Assembly: GCA_944389195.1 (NCBI GenBank)
Contig: CALXLM010000039.1
Coordinates: forward strand, 1 to 37,207
Origin: an uncultured Opitutales bacterium
GTDB taxonomy: Bacteria; Verrucomicrobiota; Verrucomicrobiia; Opitutales; Intestinicryptomonadaceae
Direction: 5' to 3'
Length of the DNA: 37,207 nt
Made by a program: the position numbers and the translations under genes. Positions 23,741 through 32,926 of the stretch are shown here, piece by piece (the first letter of the stretch is position 1; every line of letters starts with the position of its first letter). Below the pieces are notes generated by a model. It had not been told where the DNA came from, ran no database searches, and was given only the letters and a program-made list of their open reading frames with translations.

Positions 23741-25078
23741 ATGAAAAGAAGAAAATTTTTATTCAATGTGGGAATGGCCGCCTCCGCGCCGTTTTTCGTA
23801 TCAAACGGGCTGTTCGCTAACGGATCTCCCAACGAAAAAATCAACGTAGGGCTAATCGGCTTGGGCAAGATGATGAACGGCCACATATACGGCTTGCTCG
23901 GAGACAAGTCCGTACGCATTACAAATATATGCGATATAGAAGACGAGCGCATATCCTTCAACAAGGAGCGCATTGAAAATTCGTATAAGAATTCTGGGGA
24001 ATCGGTTGCCGTAAAGACCCACAAAGACTTCAGAAACCTCATAGCCGACAAATCGGTGGACGCCGTTCTCATAGCGACGCCCGATCATTGGCATACAATA
24101 ACGTCCGTATTGGCCGCGCGTGCCGGAAAGCATGTTTATTGCGAAAAGCCCCTTACATTTTCCATTCAGGAGGGGCAGCAGATCATAAATGCGGTAAAGG
24201 CAAACGGCGTCGTTTTCCAGACTGGATCGCAGCAGAGGAGCGAAGCGTCGTTCCGCGAAGCCGTAAGGCTGGCGCGAAGCGGCATGCTCGGGCAAATCAA
24301 GCAGGTATGGTGCAACATAGGGAGAAAGTTTCCCGTAGTTTACAACTGGCCTGCCGAAGACCTTCCCAAAGGTGTCGATTGGGATATGTGGATAGGCCCT
24401 GCGCCGATGCGCTCGTTCTCGAGCCACCTTCTTCCGAAACTTTTGAGCGGCAAAAACAAATACGACCACATCTGGGGCGAGTGGAGATGGCACTACGACT
24501 ACGGAAACGGCATGCAGGCCGACTGGGGCGCGCACCACTTCGACATAGCGCAGTGGGGGCTTAACATGGACGGCAAGGGCCCCAAATACATACACGTTTA
24601 CGAGGACCAAAACAAAAACATAAAAAGCGACACCAGAAACATTTGCTACGAATACGCCGACGGCGTCATGGTTTACTACGGACAGCCTGAAATCCTAAGA
24701 AAAAAAGGTTATCCGGGCGGTTTAGCCATGGTGACGTTTGTCGGAACCGAAGGCGTGGCGACGGCATCGCGCGGAAACATATTCTGGGCCGACAAACCGA
24801 GCCTAAGATCGGGAAAGATAGCTCCGACAAAAACCTCGACATACGTCAGCGAAGGCCACAAAGACAACTTTTTCAACGCCATACGCACCGGCCGCCCGAC
24901 GATATGCCCGGCAGAAGTCGGGGTGTCGAGCTGCAACATGTGCATAATCGGAAACATAGCCTACAAACTTGGGCGCAGGCTCGAGTGGGACTGGAAAAAA
25001 TGCGAATTTGTGGGCGACTCAGAAGCCAACAGGTATCTGTGGCGCCAAAACCGCGGAGAATGGGCAAACGCAATATAA
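23741..25078 (+). CDS. Tat-exported Gfo/Idh/MocA oxidoreductase
   Basis: 445 residues from the ATG at 23741, chosen because it begins with a twin-arginine signal (MKRRKFLFNVGMAASAPFF); upstream in-frame ATG extensions add an unrelated stretch. The Rossmann loop NVGLIGLGKMMNGH is at 35-48, EKP at 135-137, and the substrate domain contains DWGAHHFDIAQWGL. Export after folding implies that a tightly bound NAD(P) cofactor is carried to the periplasm, as in other Tat-dependent family members that act on glycosides. The substrate is unknown. It lies 15 nt before the ThuA/HEAT/F5-8 gene, so the two are probably one operon. No clear Shine-Dalgarno. Confidence 0.9.
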   Translation: MKRRKFLFNVGMAASAPFFVSNGLFANGSPNEKINVGLIGLGKMMNGHIYGLLGDKSVRITNICDIEDERISFNKERIENSYKNSGESVAVKTHKDFRNLIADKSVDAVLIATPDHWHTITSVLAARAGKHVYCEKPLTFSIQEGQQIINAVKANGVVFQTGSQQRSEASFREAVRLARSGMLGQIKQVWCNIGRKFPVVYNWPAEDLPKGVDWDMWIGPAPMRSFSSHLLPKLLSGKNKYDHIWGEWRWHYDYGNGMQADWGAHHFDIAQWGLNMDGKGPKYIHVYEDQNKNIKSDTRNICYEYADGVMVYYGQPEILRKKGYPGGLAMVTFVGTEGVATASRGNIFWADKPSLRSGKIAPTKTSTYVSEGHKDNFFNAIRTGRPTICPAEVGVSSCNMCIIGNIAYKLGRRLEWDWKKCEFVGDSEANRYLWRQNRGEWANAI

Positions 25079-25093
25079 ATTAAAAAATTTCTT

Positions 25094-27895
25094 ATGAAAA
25101 GATTTACGGCAATCATATCGGCTGCGGCGATGGCGGCGGCGCTTTTTGCGCAGTCCGACGACATGAAATTCAATCCGAAACAAATGGAGGCGCTGGCGGC
25201 GGCATGCCCGAAAGCGCCGGCGGTATCCCCGAAAAAAGAGCGCAAAATTCTGATTTTCTCTCGGACTTGCGGATTCAGGCACAAAGGCGGCATACCCGCC
25301 GCAAAAGAAGCTTTCAAAAACATGGGCGAGAAGCTCGGTGTGTGGAAAGTCGAGATATCCGACGACCTCTCGAACCTTGAACCTGAAAAGCTCGCCGGTT
25401 TCGACTGCCTGGTGTTAAACAACACAACCGCTATGTGTTTCGGCGAGCCGCTCCAAAAGATGAGCTCCATGCCGGAATCGGAAAGAGCCAAGATAAGGGC
25501 GCGCTCCGACAGAATCTGCAAGAATATCATTGAATACGTCAAAAACGGCGGGGGCCTTCTGGCGATTCACGCGGCGGTGGACTCATACAACTACGACGCC
25601 TTCCGCAACCGCGAGTTTACCGACATGCTCGGCGGGGAGTTTACAGCCCATCCGTGGTATCTTTCGAACGCGCCCGTCACAATGGTTATCGATGACCCCG
25701 AATCGCCTGTAATAAAGGATATATGGGATATGGACGCCTTCAAGGTGCAGGAGGAGGTTTACATGCTCGGATCCTCGTACGACCGCAAAAAATGCCGCGT
25801 CCTCGTGCGCCTCGATCCGTCGCGCAGCCCGTTTACAACTGCCGCCCGCGAGGCTAACTACAAGCTGCGCCCGGACGGAGACTTGGCAACTGCCTACATA
25901 AAGTCATTCGGAAAGGGAAGAATAGCCTACACGACTTTCGGGCACAGCGACAACAATTACTACAACCCGAAGTTTCAGGAGCTCTATATGAGGCTCGGGC
26001 AATTCTGCTGCGGAGACCTTGCCGCCGACACGTCGTCCATACCGTTCACGGGGAAGTCGGTGGTCGTCCCGATGGATCCGAAGCCGGCTCTTGAAAAGAT
26101 TAGAAAGCTTTCCGATCTGAAGCCCGGCGAGCCGCGCGACGAGGAAATTAACGGTGTTTTGTTTGCGGTTTTCGCCAACAATATGGACGCGAAGTTCCGC
26201 GCCAAGCTTGAAAAGTTCGCCCTGTCGGAGATTGAAGCAGGCAAGGGAACGGCCGACTACCGCGCGTTCTTGGCGGAGCTTATATGGGCCACGGGCGTTT
26301 CGTCTGACGGCAATGCGCAAAGGCTTAAAAAGCTCGCCTCCGACAAGGGCCTCGACGAATCCGTGCGCGGAAAGGTGTCGAACGCCCTCGACCACTTCAA
26401 CAGGGATTTGCCTTTTTACGTTAAGGAAAAGAAATTGTCAGTGGGGGGCAAACTCCCGGCGGACGGCGCGAAACTCGGCAGGCTCATAAACTATCTGGCA
26501 AAAAATCCGGACGTAAAAATTCCGGAATATCTGACGTTTGAAGCCCTCGACGACAGCGGCAAGGCCCGCCTTGCATATGCGCTAATCGAACGCGGGGAAA
26601 GCGCGGCGGAGGCTCTCAAATTCGAGCCGAAATCGGAGGCGTTCGCTGTGGCGTACGCGGCGGCGCTGGCGCGCGACGGCAAAGCCGGAGACTTGAAAAC
26701 TCTTCTAAAGGCGGCGGACTGCATATCCCCGAAAATGCGCCCGGTTGCGGTGGGCTATTTGGTTTCGGCGAAATTCAAGGGGCTGGAAAAAGAAATACTG
26801 AATCTCATACCCGAGGCAAAAACCCCGGCGCAATCGGCGCTGATAGTTGATTCCCTCGCAAAATTCGACTTGTCCAACCTTGTCTCCGAAATTTTCACGG
26901 GATTCGAGGGCATGCCCGACGATATGAAACTTTCAACCCTCAAGACGGCGGAATCGATAGCAAACCTCGGTGCGTTCATGGAAGTCGCAAAGCGGCTCCC
27001 TGAGCTTGACGGGAAGCTCGCAAAGGCGGCTATAAGAACGCTCCTAAAATGCGCCACATCGTCGTACGACAAAAAAATGTTTGCCGCCATACTCGAAATT
27101 TACCCAAAATGCAAAAAGTCCGTAAAGGAAAACCTTGTGCGCTTTGCCGCCTTCGATTCGTCGCCGGAAGCCATAGAATTCGTCAAGAAGGCGTTTAGCG
27201 AAGGTTTCCGCGAAAACGCTGTGAAAGCCTTCGGAGAATGGCGCAACCATGCGGCGTTCGGCCCCCTCATGGCGATTGCGAAATCGGCAAGAGACGAACG
27301 CGCAAGGATTTTCGCCCAACAGTCCATCGCAAAAGTGGCCTCAATTTGCGGTATCGACGCTCCGACTCTGGCGTATATGCTAAGGAACTCGGTGAGGGAC
27401 GAAGAAAGGGCGTCGGTAGTAGAATCGGCCGTCAAATTTCCTTCCCTTGAAAACGCCGACGTCTTCGAAAAAGCCGGCAAGCGCGCCGAAGCCTCAAAAA
27501 TCCGCGACGCAATCAAAAACGCAAAGCCCCTGTACTTGTCGAATTGCAACCAAAACAGCTTCTACTTGGCGCTCGACGGCGACATAAACACCCGCTATAC
27601 GTCGGGTTCGCCCATCAAAGCCGGCGACTGGATCGCTTTCGACTTCGGCTATTCAAAAAGGATTTCCGAAATATCGTTCAACCTCGGCTCATCGAAGAAC
27701 GACTTTCCCGACGAATTTTCGATATCTGCCGGGGCGTCGGAAGCCGCCGCCGTGAAAATTCCGTTTAAAGTGGAACGCGCCGACGGGAAAGTCTCCGTAA
27801 AATTCGACCCCGCCGTCAACGCGAGGTACATAAAAATTACGGCCTTAAAGGGAAAATCGTTCTACTGGTCGGTCCACGAGCTCGAAATAAAGTAA
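25094..27895 (+). CDS. Exported ThuA - HEAT-like - F5/8 type C fusion protein
   Basis: 933 residues with a signal peptide (1-20). Residues about 50-315 form a ThuA-like (class-I glutamine-amidotransferase fold) domain with ILIFSRTCGFRHK, GGGLLAIHAAVDSY, GGEFTAHPW and GRIAYTTFGHSDNN. Residues about 330-800 are helical Ala/Lys-rich repeats of HEAT/ARM type. Residues about 807-933 match an F5/8 type C (discoidin, CBM32-like) domain with ALDGDINTRYTSG, DWIAFDFG and RYIKITALKG. ThuA proteins are linked to disaccharide use, often next to Gfo/Idh proteins, as here. The architecture suggests a large periplasmic or surface protein that binds a glycan with the C-terminal domain and acts on it through the ThuA domain. 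The reaction is unknown. Confidence 0.87.
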   Translation: MKRFTAIISAAAMAAALFAQSDDMKFNPKQMEALAAACPKAPAVSPKKERKILIFSRTCGFRHKGGIPAAKEAFKNMGEKLGVWKVEISDDLSNLEPEKLAGFDCLVLNNTTAMCFGEPLQKMSSMPESERAKIRARSDRICKNIIEYVKNGGGLLAIHAAVDSYNYDAFRNREFTDMLGGEFTAHPWYLSNAPVTMVIDDPESPVIKDIWDMDAFKVQEEVYMLGSSYDRKKCRVLVRLDPSRSPFTTAAREANYKLRPDGDLATAYIKSFGKGRIAYTTFGHSDNNYYNPKFQELYMRLGQFCCGDLAADTSSIPFTGKSVVVPMDPKPALEKIRKLSDLKPGEPRDEEINGVLFAVFANNMDAKFRAKLEKFALSEIEAGKGTADYRAFLAELIWATGVSSDGNAQRLKKLASDKGLDESVRGKVSNALDHFNRDLPFYVKEKKLSVGGKLPADGAKLGRLINYLAKNPDVKIPEYLTFEALDDSGKARLAYALIERGESAAEALKFEPKSEAFAVAYAAALARDGKAGDLKTLLKAADCISPKMRPVAVGYLVSAKFKGLEKEILNLIPEAKTPAQSALIVDSLAKFDLSNLVSEIFTGFEGMPDDMKLSTLKTAESIANLGAFMEVAKRLPELDGKLAKAAIRTLLKCATSSYDKKMFAAILEIYPKCKKSVKENLVRFAAFDSSPEAIEFVKKAFSEGFRENAVKAFGEWRNHAAFGPLMAIAKSARDERARIFAQQSIAKVASICGIDAPTLAYMLRNSVRDEERASVVESAVKFPSLENADVFEKAGKRAEASKIRDAIKNAKPLYLSNCNQNSFYLALDGDINTRYTSGSPIKAGDWIAFDFGYSKRISEISFNLGSSKNDFPDEFSISAGASEAAAVKIPFKVERADGKVSVKFDPAVNARYIKITALKGKSFYWSVHELEIK

Positions 27896-28098
27896 GCCGA
27901 AACCCGAATGTGGTAAAAAACGCCGCAGCCATTGTCCCTTCCGGGGGCAAAACGCCGAAAAGGAGTTTTTTCGAATCCGTAATGGCCGCAAAAACGCGGC
28001 TGAAAGAACCGCATGTGCGAATCCGCAAAGGAGGCCGTCTAAATGTGGACGCCACCGGTTTAAAGCGCGGAGGAACCCTCCTCGACGCAAACCCGCTC
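27896..28098. other. Convergent gap between ThuA gene and phoB
   Basis: Contains small hairpins: GCCGC/GCGGC near 27985-28000 and GGAGG-AAC-CCTCC at 28069-28081. The second lies 18 bp after the phoB stop but has only a TTTAAA run on the minus strand, so it is at best a weak terminator. A plus-strand open frame entering phoB antisense is not credible as a gene. Confidence 0.45.
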
Positions 28099-28773
28099 TT
28101 ATCTTGCCATGCGGTATCCGATTCCCCTTACTGTCTCTATCAGGCCGGACTTCGCGCCGAGCTTTTTCCTGAGGCTTACTATCGCCACGTCAACGGCCCT
28201 GTCGGTGACGGGATAGCCTTCGCCGTGCAGGTTCCTGATGATTGCGTCGCGCGTAAAAACCCTTCCGGGATTTCTAAGGAACATTTCCAGAATTGAAAAT
28301 TCGTTTGCGGTAAGGTCGATATTTTTTTTGTCGGAACGCACTTCGTGAAATTCGCGGTCGAGCTCTATGCCGTTGCGCGACACCGAAGGGGATTCCTGAA
28401 GCTCCCTAAGCTGGACTTTTATCCTGGCCAAAAGAACGCGGGGGCTGAACGGTTTTGTAATATAGTCGTTTGCGCCGAATTCGAGGCCACTTACTATGTC
28501 GGACTCCTCCCCGCGGGCGGTAAGCATTATTATAGGGACCTGCCTGAAAGATTTTTCAGCGCGGTATATTTTGCAAAAGTCGAGGCCGTCCATGCCTGTA
28601 AGCATGAGGTCGAGAAGTATCAGGTCGAAAGACTCGCCGCGCCTTAAAAGGTTGAGGGCGGCTTCGCCGGAATCGACGCGCGTACATTTGTATCCGCCCT
28701 TTGAAACGTTAAACTCTATCAGTTCGCCGATGCTGTCTTCGTCCTCTACGATGAGTATTTTCTTTTCAGTCAT
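28099..28773 (-). CDS. phoB: Phosphate-regulon response regulator PhoB
   Basis: OmpR/PhoB-type response regulator, 224 residues from the ATG at 28773. A longer start would add 29 residues with no homology and extend deep into phoR. The receiver domain has the acidic pair in VEDED (9-13), phospho-acceptor D55 in LLDLMLTG, T85 and K107 in ITKPFS. The C-terminal winged helix (about 130-224) includes LTANEFSILEMFLRNPGRVF, DRAVDVAIVSLRKKLG and VRGIGYRM. It overlaps the phoR stop by 8 nt, so the pair is coupled. Its likely target is the 11-bp-phased repeat array at 30601-30640 in front of the porin/pst operon and its own operon. Confidence 0.95.
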   Translation of the reverse strand: MTEKKILIVEDEDSIGELIEFNVSKGGYKCTRVDSGEAALNLLRRGESFDLILLDLMLTGMDGLDFCKIYRAEKSFRQVPIIMLTARGEESDIVSGLEFGANDYITKPFSPRVLLARIKVQLRELQESPSVSRNGIELDREFHEVRSDKKNIDLTANEFSILEMFLRNPGRVFTRDAIIRNLHGEGYPVTDRAVDVAIVSLRKKLGAKSGLIETVRGIGYRMAR

Positions 28774-30535
28774 AACGCTGTCCCAACACGATTGAAAATT
28801 CTGTTCCCTTTCCGACTGCGCTGCGCACAAACACGTCTCCGCCGTGCAATGCTGCCACATGCTTGACTATCGCCAGCCCGAGCCCCGTTCCGCCCTGCGC
28901 CCTCGAACGCCCCTTATCGACGCGATAAAAGCGTTCGAACAGGCGCGGAAGATTTTCCGGGGCTATTCCCGGCCCCGTGTCGGAAACACTTACGACGATA
29001 CGTCCGGCGGCGTCCCTCTTTGCGCTTATTGCAACCGCAACGCCGTCCCCGCCGTATTTGACCGCATTCCCGATGAGATTGCTCACAGCTATCTGTAGCA
29101 GCTTAAAGTCCGCTTTTATTTTCAGGTCTCCCGGGCACTCCACGCTTATGGAGCCGTTTCTCCGGCGGGCCTCCGATTCGTGGATGGAGACAGCCTCGTC
29201 TATCGCAGCCCGCAGGGGGAAAGTCTCCAAATTTTCGGTTCCGAATTTTTTTGTAAACTCTATTTTTGAAAGCAGCAGCATATCGTTGACGAGAGTGTCC
29301 ATGCGGTCCGCCTCCTTTTGAATTATCGACACGAAACGCTTGGACTCTTCGGGATTGGAATATTCGAGAGTTTCGGCCGCCATTTTTATGGCGGTAATGG
29401 GAGTCTTAAGCTCGTGCGAGACCCCGGCGACGAATTCGCGGCGCAGCGACTCGTTCATTTTGGAGGCCGAAACGTCGCGCATGACGAACAGCGCGCGCGG
29501 GTTTGAAGACGAATACGGCAGCATGGAGCCTACGAGCGCATAGACTTTATTGGGCGATATTTCTATATCCCTGCGCAGCTCTCCGGCCGCGGAAAAAACC
29601 TCTTCGGCGGCGGAAACCAAAGCGCTGTTGCGGAAGGCCTCGGCAACTTTTAATTTTTCGCCCGGATTTTCCAACCCGAAAAGTTCGGCGCAGGCTTTAT
29701 TGTATTTTTTCAAAAATCCGTCACGTGTGCATATGAATACGCAGTCCGCCATATGCTCGAAGATTTCGTCGAGTTCGCAGTTGCGCTTGTGGAGGGACTC
29801 AATGCGATTCTTCAAGTTTTCCGCCATGGCCGACACGCTTTCGCCCAATCCCCTTATTTCGGAGATTCCGCTGTCGGGAACCGGAGCGTCAAAATTGCCC
29901 TTTGCGCATTCCGATGCCGCCGCTGACAGGCGCTTGAGCGGCGCGGAAATTTTCCGCGCCAACATGAACGAAAAGGCGGCCGCCAACAAAACGGCGCCGG
30001 CGGACAAAGCCAATATCTCCGCCGAAAAAATCCTTTCCGCCGCGACAAGGTCGCGCATTGCAACCGACTGCCGCACGCAATACCGGTAGAGCCCCGACGC
30101 CTTTCCCCCGGCGGGCGCGGCTATGTAAAGCATTTTCGCGTCCAATGTATTCGAATAGCGGACGATAAAGTTCGTCTCGCCGGAAAGCGCCCTTTTTATT
30201 TCGGCGCGGTTGAGGTGGTTCGACATCGAGTCTTTTTCCGCCCGGGAGTCTGCAACTATTGCGCCGTCAACTCCCACTATCGTAGTGCGAACCCCGGAAT
30301 ACTCGTCGTAGCGGCGGCATATTTCCGCGAGCGTTTCCGGGGAGACGTTTTCGTTCAAAGCCTCGGCGACCATGCGCGCCGAATCGGAAAGAAGGCGCTC
30401 AACATTCTTCCTGTAGTCACCCTCCATCATGGAGTACATCGCTACAGCAAACGCCGCGATTATCGCGGCCCCGACTGCGGAAGACGACGCGAATATTAAA
30501 ACAAAAACACTCTTGGGAGATTTTAAGCACAACAT
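28766..30535 (-). CDS. phoR: Phosphate-regulon sensor histidine kinase PhoR
   Basis: 589 residues from the ATG at 30535; a longer frame to 30790 would cross the Pho-box region and lacks homology. Order: TM1 (about 11-36), periplasmic sensor (37-165), TM2 (about 172-193), HAMP (194-245), PAS (about 255-355), HisKA with H374 in FVAGVSHELKTP, and HATPase_c with N490 (NLIGNAVKYG), DTGPGI (519-524) and GGTGLGL (548-554). The periplasmic domain between two helices is larger than in E. coli PhoR and more like the extracytoplasmic-sensor versions of Gram-positive and PVC bacteria. It phosphorylates PhoB when phosphate is scarce; input from Pst/PhoU is expected. Confidence 0.93.
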   Translation of the reverse strand: MLCLKSPKSVFVLIFASSSAVGAAIIAAFAVAMYSMMEGDYRKNVERLLSDSARMVAEALNENVSPETLAEICRRYDEYSGVRTTIVGVDGAIVADSRAEKDSMSNHLNRAEIKRALSGETNFIVRYSNTLDAKMLYIAAPAGGKASGLYRYCVRQSVAMRDLVAAERIFSAEILALSAGAVLLAAAFSFMLARKISAPLKRLSAAASECAKGNFDAPVPDSGISEIRGLGESVSAMAENLKNRIESLHKRNCELDEIFEHMADCVFICTRDGFLKKYNKACAELFGLENPGEKLKVAEAFRNSALVSAAEEVFSAAGELRRDIEISPNKVYALVGSMLPYSSSNPRALFVMRDVSASKMNESLRREFVAGVSHELKTPITAIKMAAETLEYSNPEESKRFVSIIQKEADRMDTLVNDMLLLSKIEFTKKFGTENLETFPLRAAIDEAVSIHESEARRRNGSISVECPGDLKIKADFKLLQIAVSNLIGNAVKYGGDGVAVAISAKRDAAGRIVVSVSDTGPGIAPENLPRLFERFYRVDKGRSRAQGGTGLGLAIVKHVAALHGGDVFVRSAVGKGTEFSIVLGQRYD

Positions 30536-30600
30536 GGCGGTTTTGTATTCTTCGGCAACTTTGGAGCGCTTTAAGCGCGGCGTCAACGAAGTTTTAAGCG

Positions 30601-30656
30601 CTAACAAACTTCTAACAATATGCCCATGAAACCCTAACAAAATTGGGCGATATTTT
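30601..30656 (+). promoter_or_regulatory. Pho box and -10 of porin-pst operon
   Basis: CTAACAA occurs at 30601-30607, 30612-30618 and 30634-30640, spaced 11 and 22 bp, so all lie on one face of the helix. TATTTT (30651-30656) follows the last copy after exactly 10 bp. PhoB/PhoP proteins bind 11-bp direct repeats that replace the -35 and end about 10 bp before the -10. The repeat word resembles the TTAACA of Bacillus PhoP boxes more than the E. coli CTGTCAT. The predicted transcript has a leader of about 110 nt before the porin. The same array lies about 65 bp upstream of phoR and could autoregulate it. Confidence 0.7.
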
Positions 30657-30771
30657 AACGGACAACAAACGGAAAACTTGCCGCCCAAAAACAAAAGCTT
30701 AACGCAAGAATGCGAATATGCGCGTATCGAATGGCAAAAGGGCCTTTCGAAAAAAGAGAATAAAAAACAAT

Positions 30772-32028
30772 ATGAACTACAAAATTGCATCTATAGCCTC
30801 ATCAATGCTTATTGCCGCGGCGGCAATTCTGAACGCGCAAGACAAAGAAACTCTGGATTTGCTCGTGAGCAAGGGTGTCATAACTAAGGAGGAGGCTTCC
30901 TCCATAGCGAAAGACTCCGTTTCGATATCCCCAAAGGAAAAGACGACAAAATCCATAAAACTCATAGGGCGCGTCCAAACGCAATACGAATTCATCGGCG
31001 TTGACGAAACCATAAATGGAACCGAAACCTCCCTGGTGTCGAAAAACGACTTTATTATGAGAAGAATGTTTCTCGGCATGGACGCCGATCTCGGCTCCGG
31101 CTGGTCGGCGCTCGTCATAGCCGACTTTGCGCGATCGTCCGACAATTATCTCGAATACGCCTACATCTCCAAAAAGGTCGAACTCGACTCCCTCGTGGGG
31201 CGCGCCGATTTCGGATACAAAAAAATAACTTTTGGCGTCGAGGAGTACATGTCCGCTTCCAAACTTCTGACTGTGGAGCGCTCCCTGGCGACGCGCTACT
31301 TCACCGAAGGCAACAACGGCAGGCGCCTGGGAATCGGAGGGCGCCATACGGGCGTGTACTGGAGCGGCAAGGTGCCTCAGCTCGAGGGCCTCGAATACGG
31401 CGCTTCAATAACGAACTCGTACAATAACAGCCCAGCAGCCATACCGGACGGCGCGGACAACGCGCTCATGTACGGAGCCAACGTCTCCTATTCAAAAAAA
31501 ATCGGCAGCCTCTCAGTCCAAGCCGGAGCGAACTTTGCGTACACAAACGGAATGAACGTCGCCGGAACCGCAGGCGAGAAACATGCCGATGTCATGGGCG
31601 TAAACCCGTATGTCAAACTGTCGTATTTGGGATTCAGCCTATGGAGCGATTTCCTTTGGGCGCAAGTTTCCGGCGGCAAAAACGGATTTGACCGGAGAGC
31701 CGTTCCGATGGGCGTAAACGTCGCCGCCGAATACAAATTCGACATTGGCGAATTCGGTAAAATCGGGCCTGCGGCGAGATGGTCGTGGATAGACACCGAC
31801 GGAAGGGGAATAAAAATGGGAGACGGCGTCAGGAACGCAAACTCGGGAGCCGTTTACGACGCCGGACAAAGCGTATATGTGGGCATAAACTGGTACATAA
31901 TCGGGAACGACCTGAAGTTTCAGCTCGGGTACGAATGGGCGCAGCTAAACGGGTCCGTCAACGGCGGAAACGTAGCCCAGCATTCGGAAGCAAACGCGGT
32001 GAGAGCTCAAATGCAGGTGCTATTTTAA
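30772..32028 (+). CDS. Phosphate-selective porin O/P family outer-membrane protein
   Basis: 418 residues from the ATG at 30772, where a signal peptide (MNYKIASIASSMLIAAAAIL, cut near NAQ) begins; the upstream in-frame ATG adds only charged residues. After a short helical N-terminal segment (DKETLDLLVSKGVITKEEA) comes a 16-strand-type beta-barrel sequence with alternating aromatic/polar residues (KLIGRVQTQYEF, SGWSALVIADFARS, LATRYFTEGNNGRRLGI) ending VLF with the terminal Phe of outer-membrane proteins. This fits the Porin_O_P family, whose members take up phosphate or polyphosphate. Placement under the Pho box and 36 nt before pstS supports that role. Confidence 0.9.
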   Translation: MNYKIASIASSMLIAAAAILNAQDKETLDLLVSKGVITKEEASSIAKDSVSISPKEKTTKSIKLIGRVQTQYEFIGVDETINGTETSLVSKNDFIMRRMFLGMDADLGSGWSALVIADFARSSDNYLEYAYISKKVELDSLVGRADFGYKKITFGVEEYMSASKLLTVERSLATRYFTEGNNGRRLGIGGRHTGVYWSGKVPQLEGLEYGASITNSYNNSPAAIPDGADNALMYGANVSYSKKIGSLSVQAGANFAYTNGMNVAGTAGEKHADVMGVNPYVKLSYLGFSLWSDFLWAQVSGGKNGFDRRAVPMGVNVAAEYKFDIGEFGKIGPAARWSWIDTDGRGIKMGDGVRNANSGAVYDAGQSVYVGINWYIIGNDLKFQLGYEWAQLNGSVNGGNVAQHSEANAVRAQMQVLF

Positions 32029-32064
32029 GGAGAAAATTAAAATTTAAATTCAAAAGGAAACGAT

Positions 32065-32898
32065 ATGAAAAAAGATATTGCAAATGTTTTAAAATCAGGT
32101 TTTGCCGCCGCGCTGGCGTTTTGCGCCGCCGCGGTATCGGCCGAAACGAAAATCGTCATAGACGGTTCCACTACCGTGGGGCCGATAGCGAAGGCTTTCG
32201 CCGATTTCTACAAAGAAACCCACCCGGAAGTCAATATAACCATCAGCGAGTCAGGAAGCGGAAACGGCGTAAAAAGCCTCATGAACGGGGCGTGCGACAT
32301 AGCAAACCTTTCAAGGTTCATGAAGCCTGCCGAATTTAAAAGCTGCGTGGACAAGAAAATTCTCCCCGTGGCGCATGTTGTGGCGTTCGACGGCCTGGCA
32401 GTGGTTGTAAATCCGGACAATCCCGTAAAGTCGCTTAGCATGCGGCAAATTGCGGATATTTATACCGGCAAAATCACAAACTGGAAAGAAGTCGGCGGCA
32501 AAGACGCCAAAATCGTAGTTGTCTCCCGAGATACCAACAGCGGCACCTACGAAACTTTCAACGAACTTGTTCTTAAGAAGCTTCCCGTCTCTAAAAGCGC
32601 GGAATATGTCGGTTCGAACGGACAGGCGAAAATGAGGGTCGCGGCTACAAAAAACGCGATAGCGTACCTCGGGCTCGGCTTTGCCGACGATTCAGTAAAG
32701 CCGCTTTCGGTTGACGGAATTCTCCCGAATGCCAAAAGCGTGTCCAGCGGAAAGTACCCGATAGCGCGCCCGCTTTTCATGTTTACCGACGGATATCCCA
32801 AGATGGGCGGAGACGTTTACAACTTCGTCACTCTCCACCTCACTAAAGAGGGGCGCGAAATAGTTTCCGACCTCGGATATATCCCGGTTTGCGAATAG
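32065..32898 (+). CDS. pstS: Phosphate ABC transporter, periplasmic phosphate-binding protein
   Basis: 277 residues with a signal peptide (1-26, ending AVSAE). Phosphate-ligand regions of the PstS fold are visible: IDGSTTVGPI (about 32-41), ISESGSGNGVKSL with the SGSG loop (about 60-72), and SRDTNSGTYETF (about 154-165), which supplies the R/D/S ligands. The C-terminus (FVTLHLTKEGREIVSDLGYIPV) closes the second lobe. It is of the shorter PstS type, without the long C-terminal extension of E. coli PstS. It binds phosphate in the periplasm and delivers it to PstCA. AAGGA precedes the ATG. Confidence 0.95.
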   Translation: MKKDIANVLKSGFAAALAFCAAAVSAETKIVIDGSTTVGPIAKAFADFYKETHPEVNITISESGSGNGVKSLMNGACDIANLSRFMKPAEFKSCVDKKILPVAHVVAFDGLAVVVNPDNPVKSLSMRQIADIYTGKITNWKEVGGKDAKIVVVSRDTNSGTYETFNELVLKKLPVSKSAEYVGSNGQAKMRVAATKNAIAYLGLGFADDSVKPLSVDGILPNAKSVSSGKYPIARPLFMFTDGYPKMGGDVYNFVTLHLTKEGREIVSDLGYIPVCE

Positions 32899-32926
32899 AC
32901 TGCGCACACCACTTGAACAGCGCGCC

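Noticed and set aside
27910-28296. Plus-strand open frame running into phoB antisense
   Set aside because: More than half overlaps phoB in reverse, with no domain and no promoter.
28774-28860. Longer phoB start adding 29 codons
   Set aside because: The extension lies within the phoR coding region and precedes the standard response-regulator N-terminus MTEKKILIVEDE.
30536-30790. Longer phoR start (674 codons)
   Set aside because: It would translate through the Pho-box array. The added residues are Cys/Phe-rich without homology, and the internal ATG gives a normal first membrane helix.
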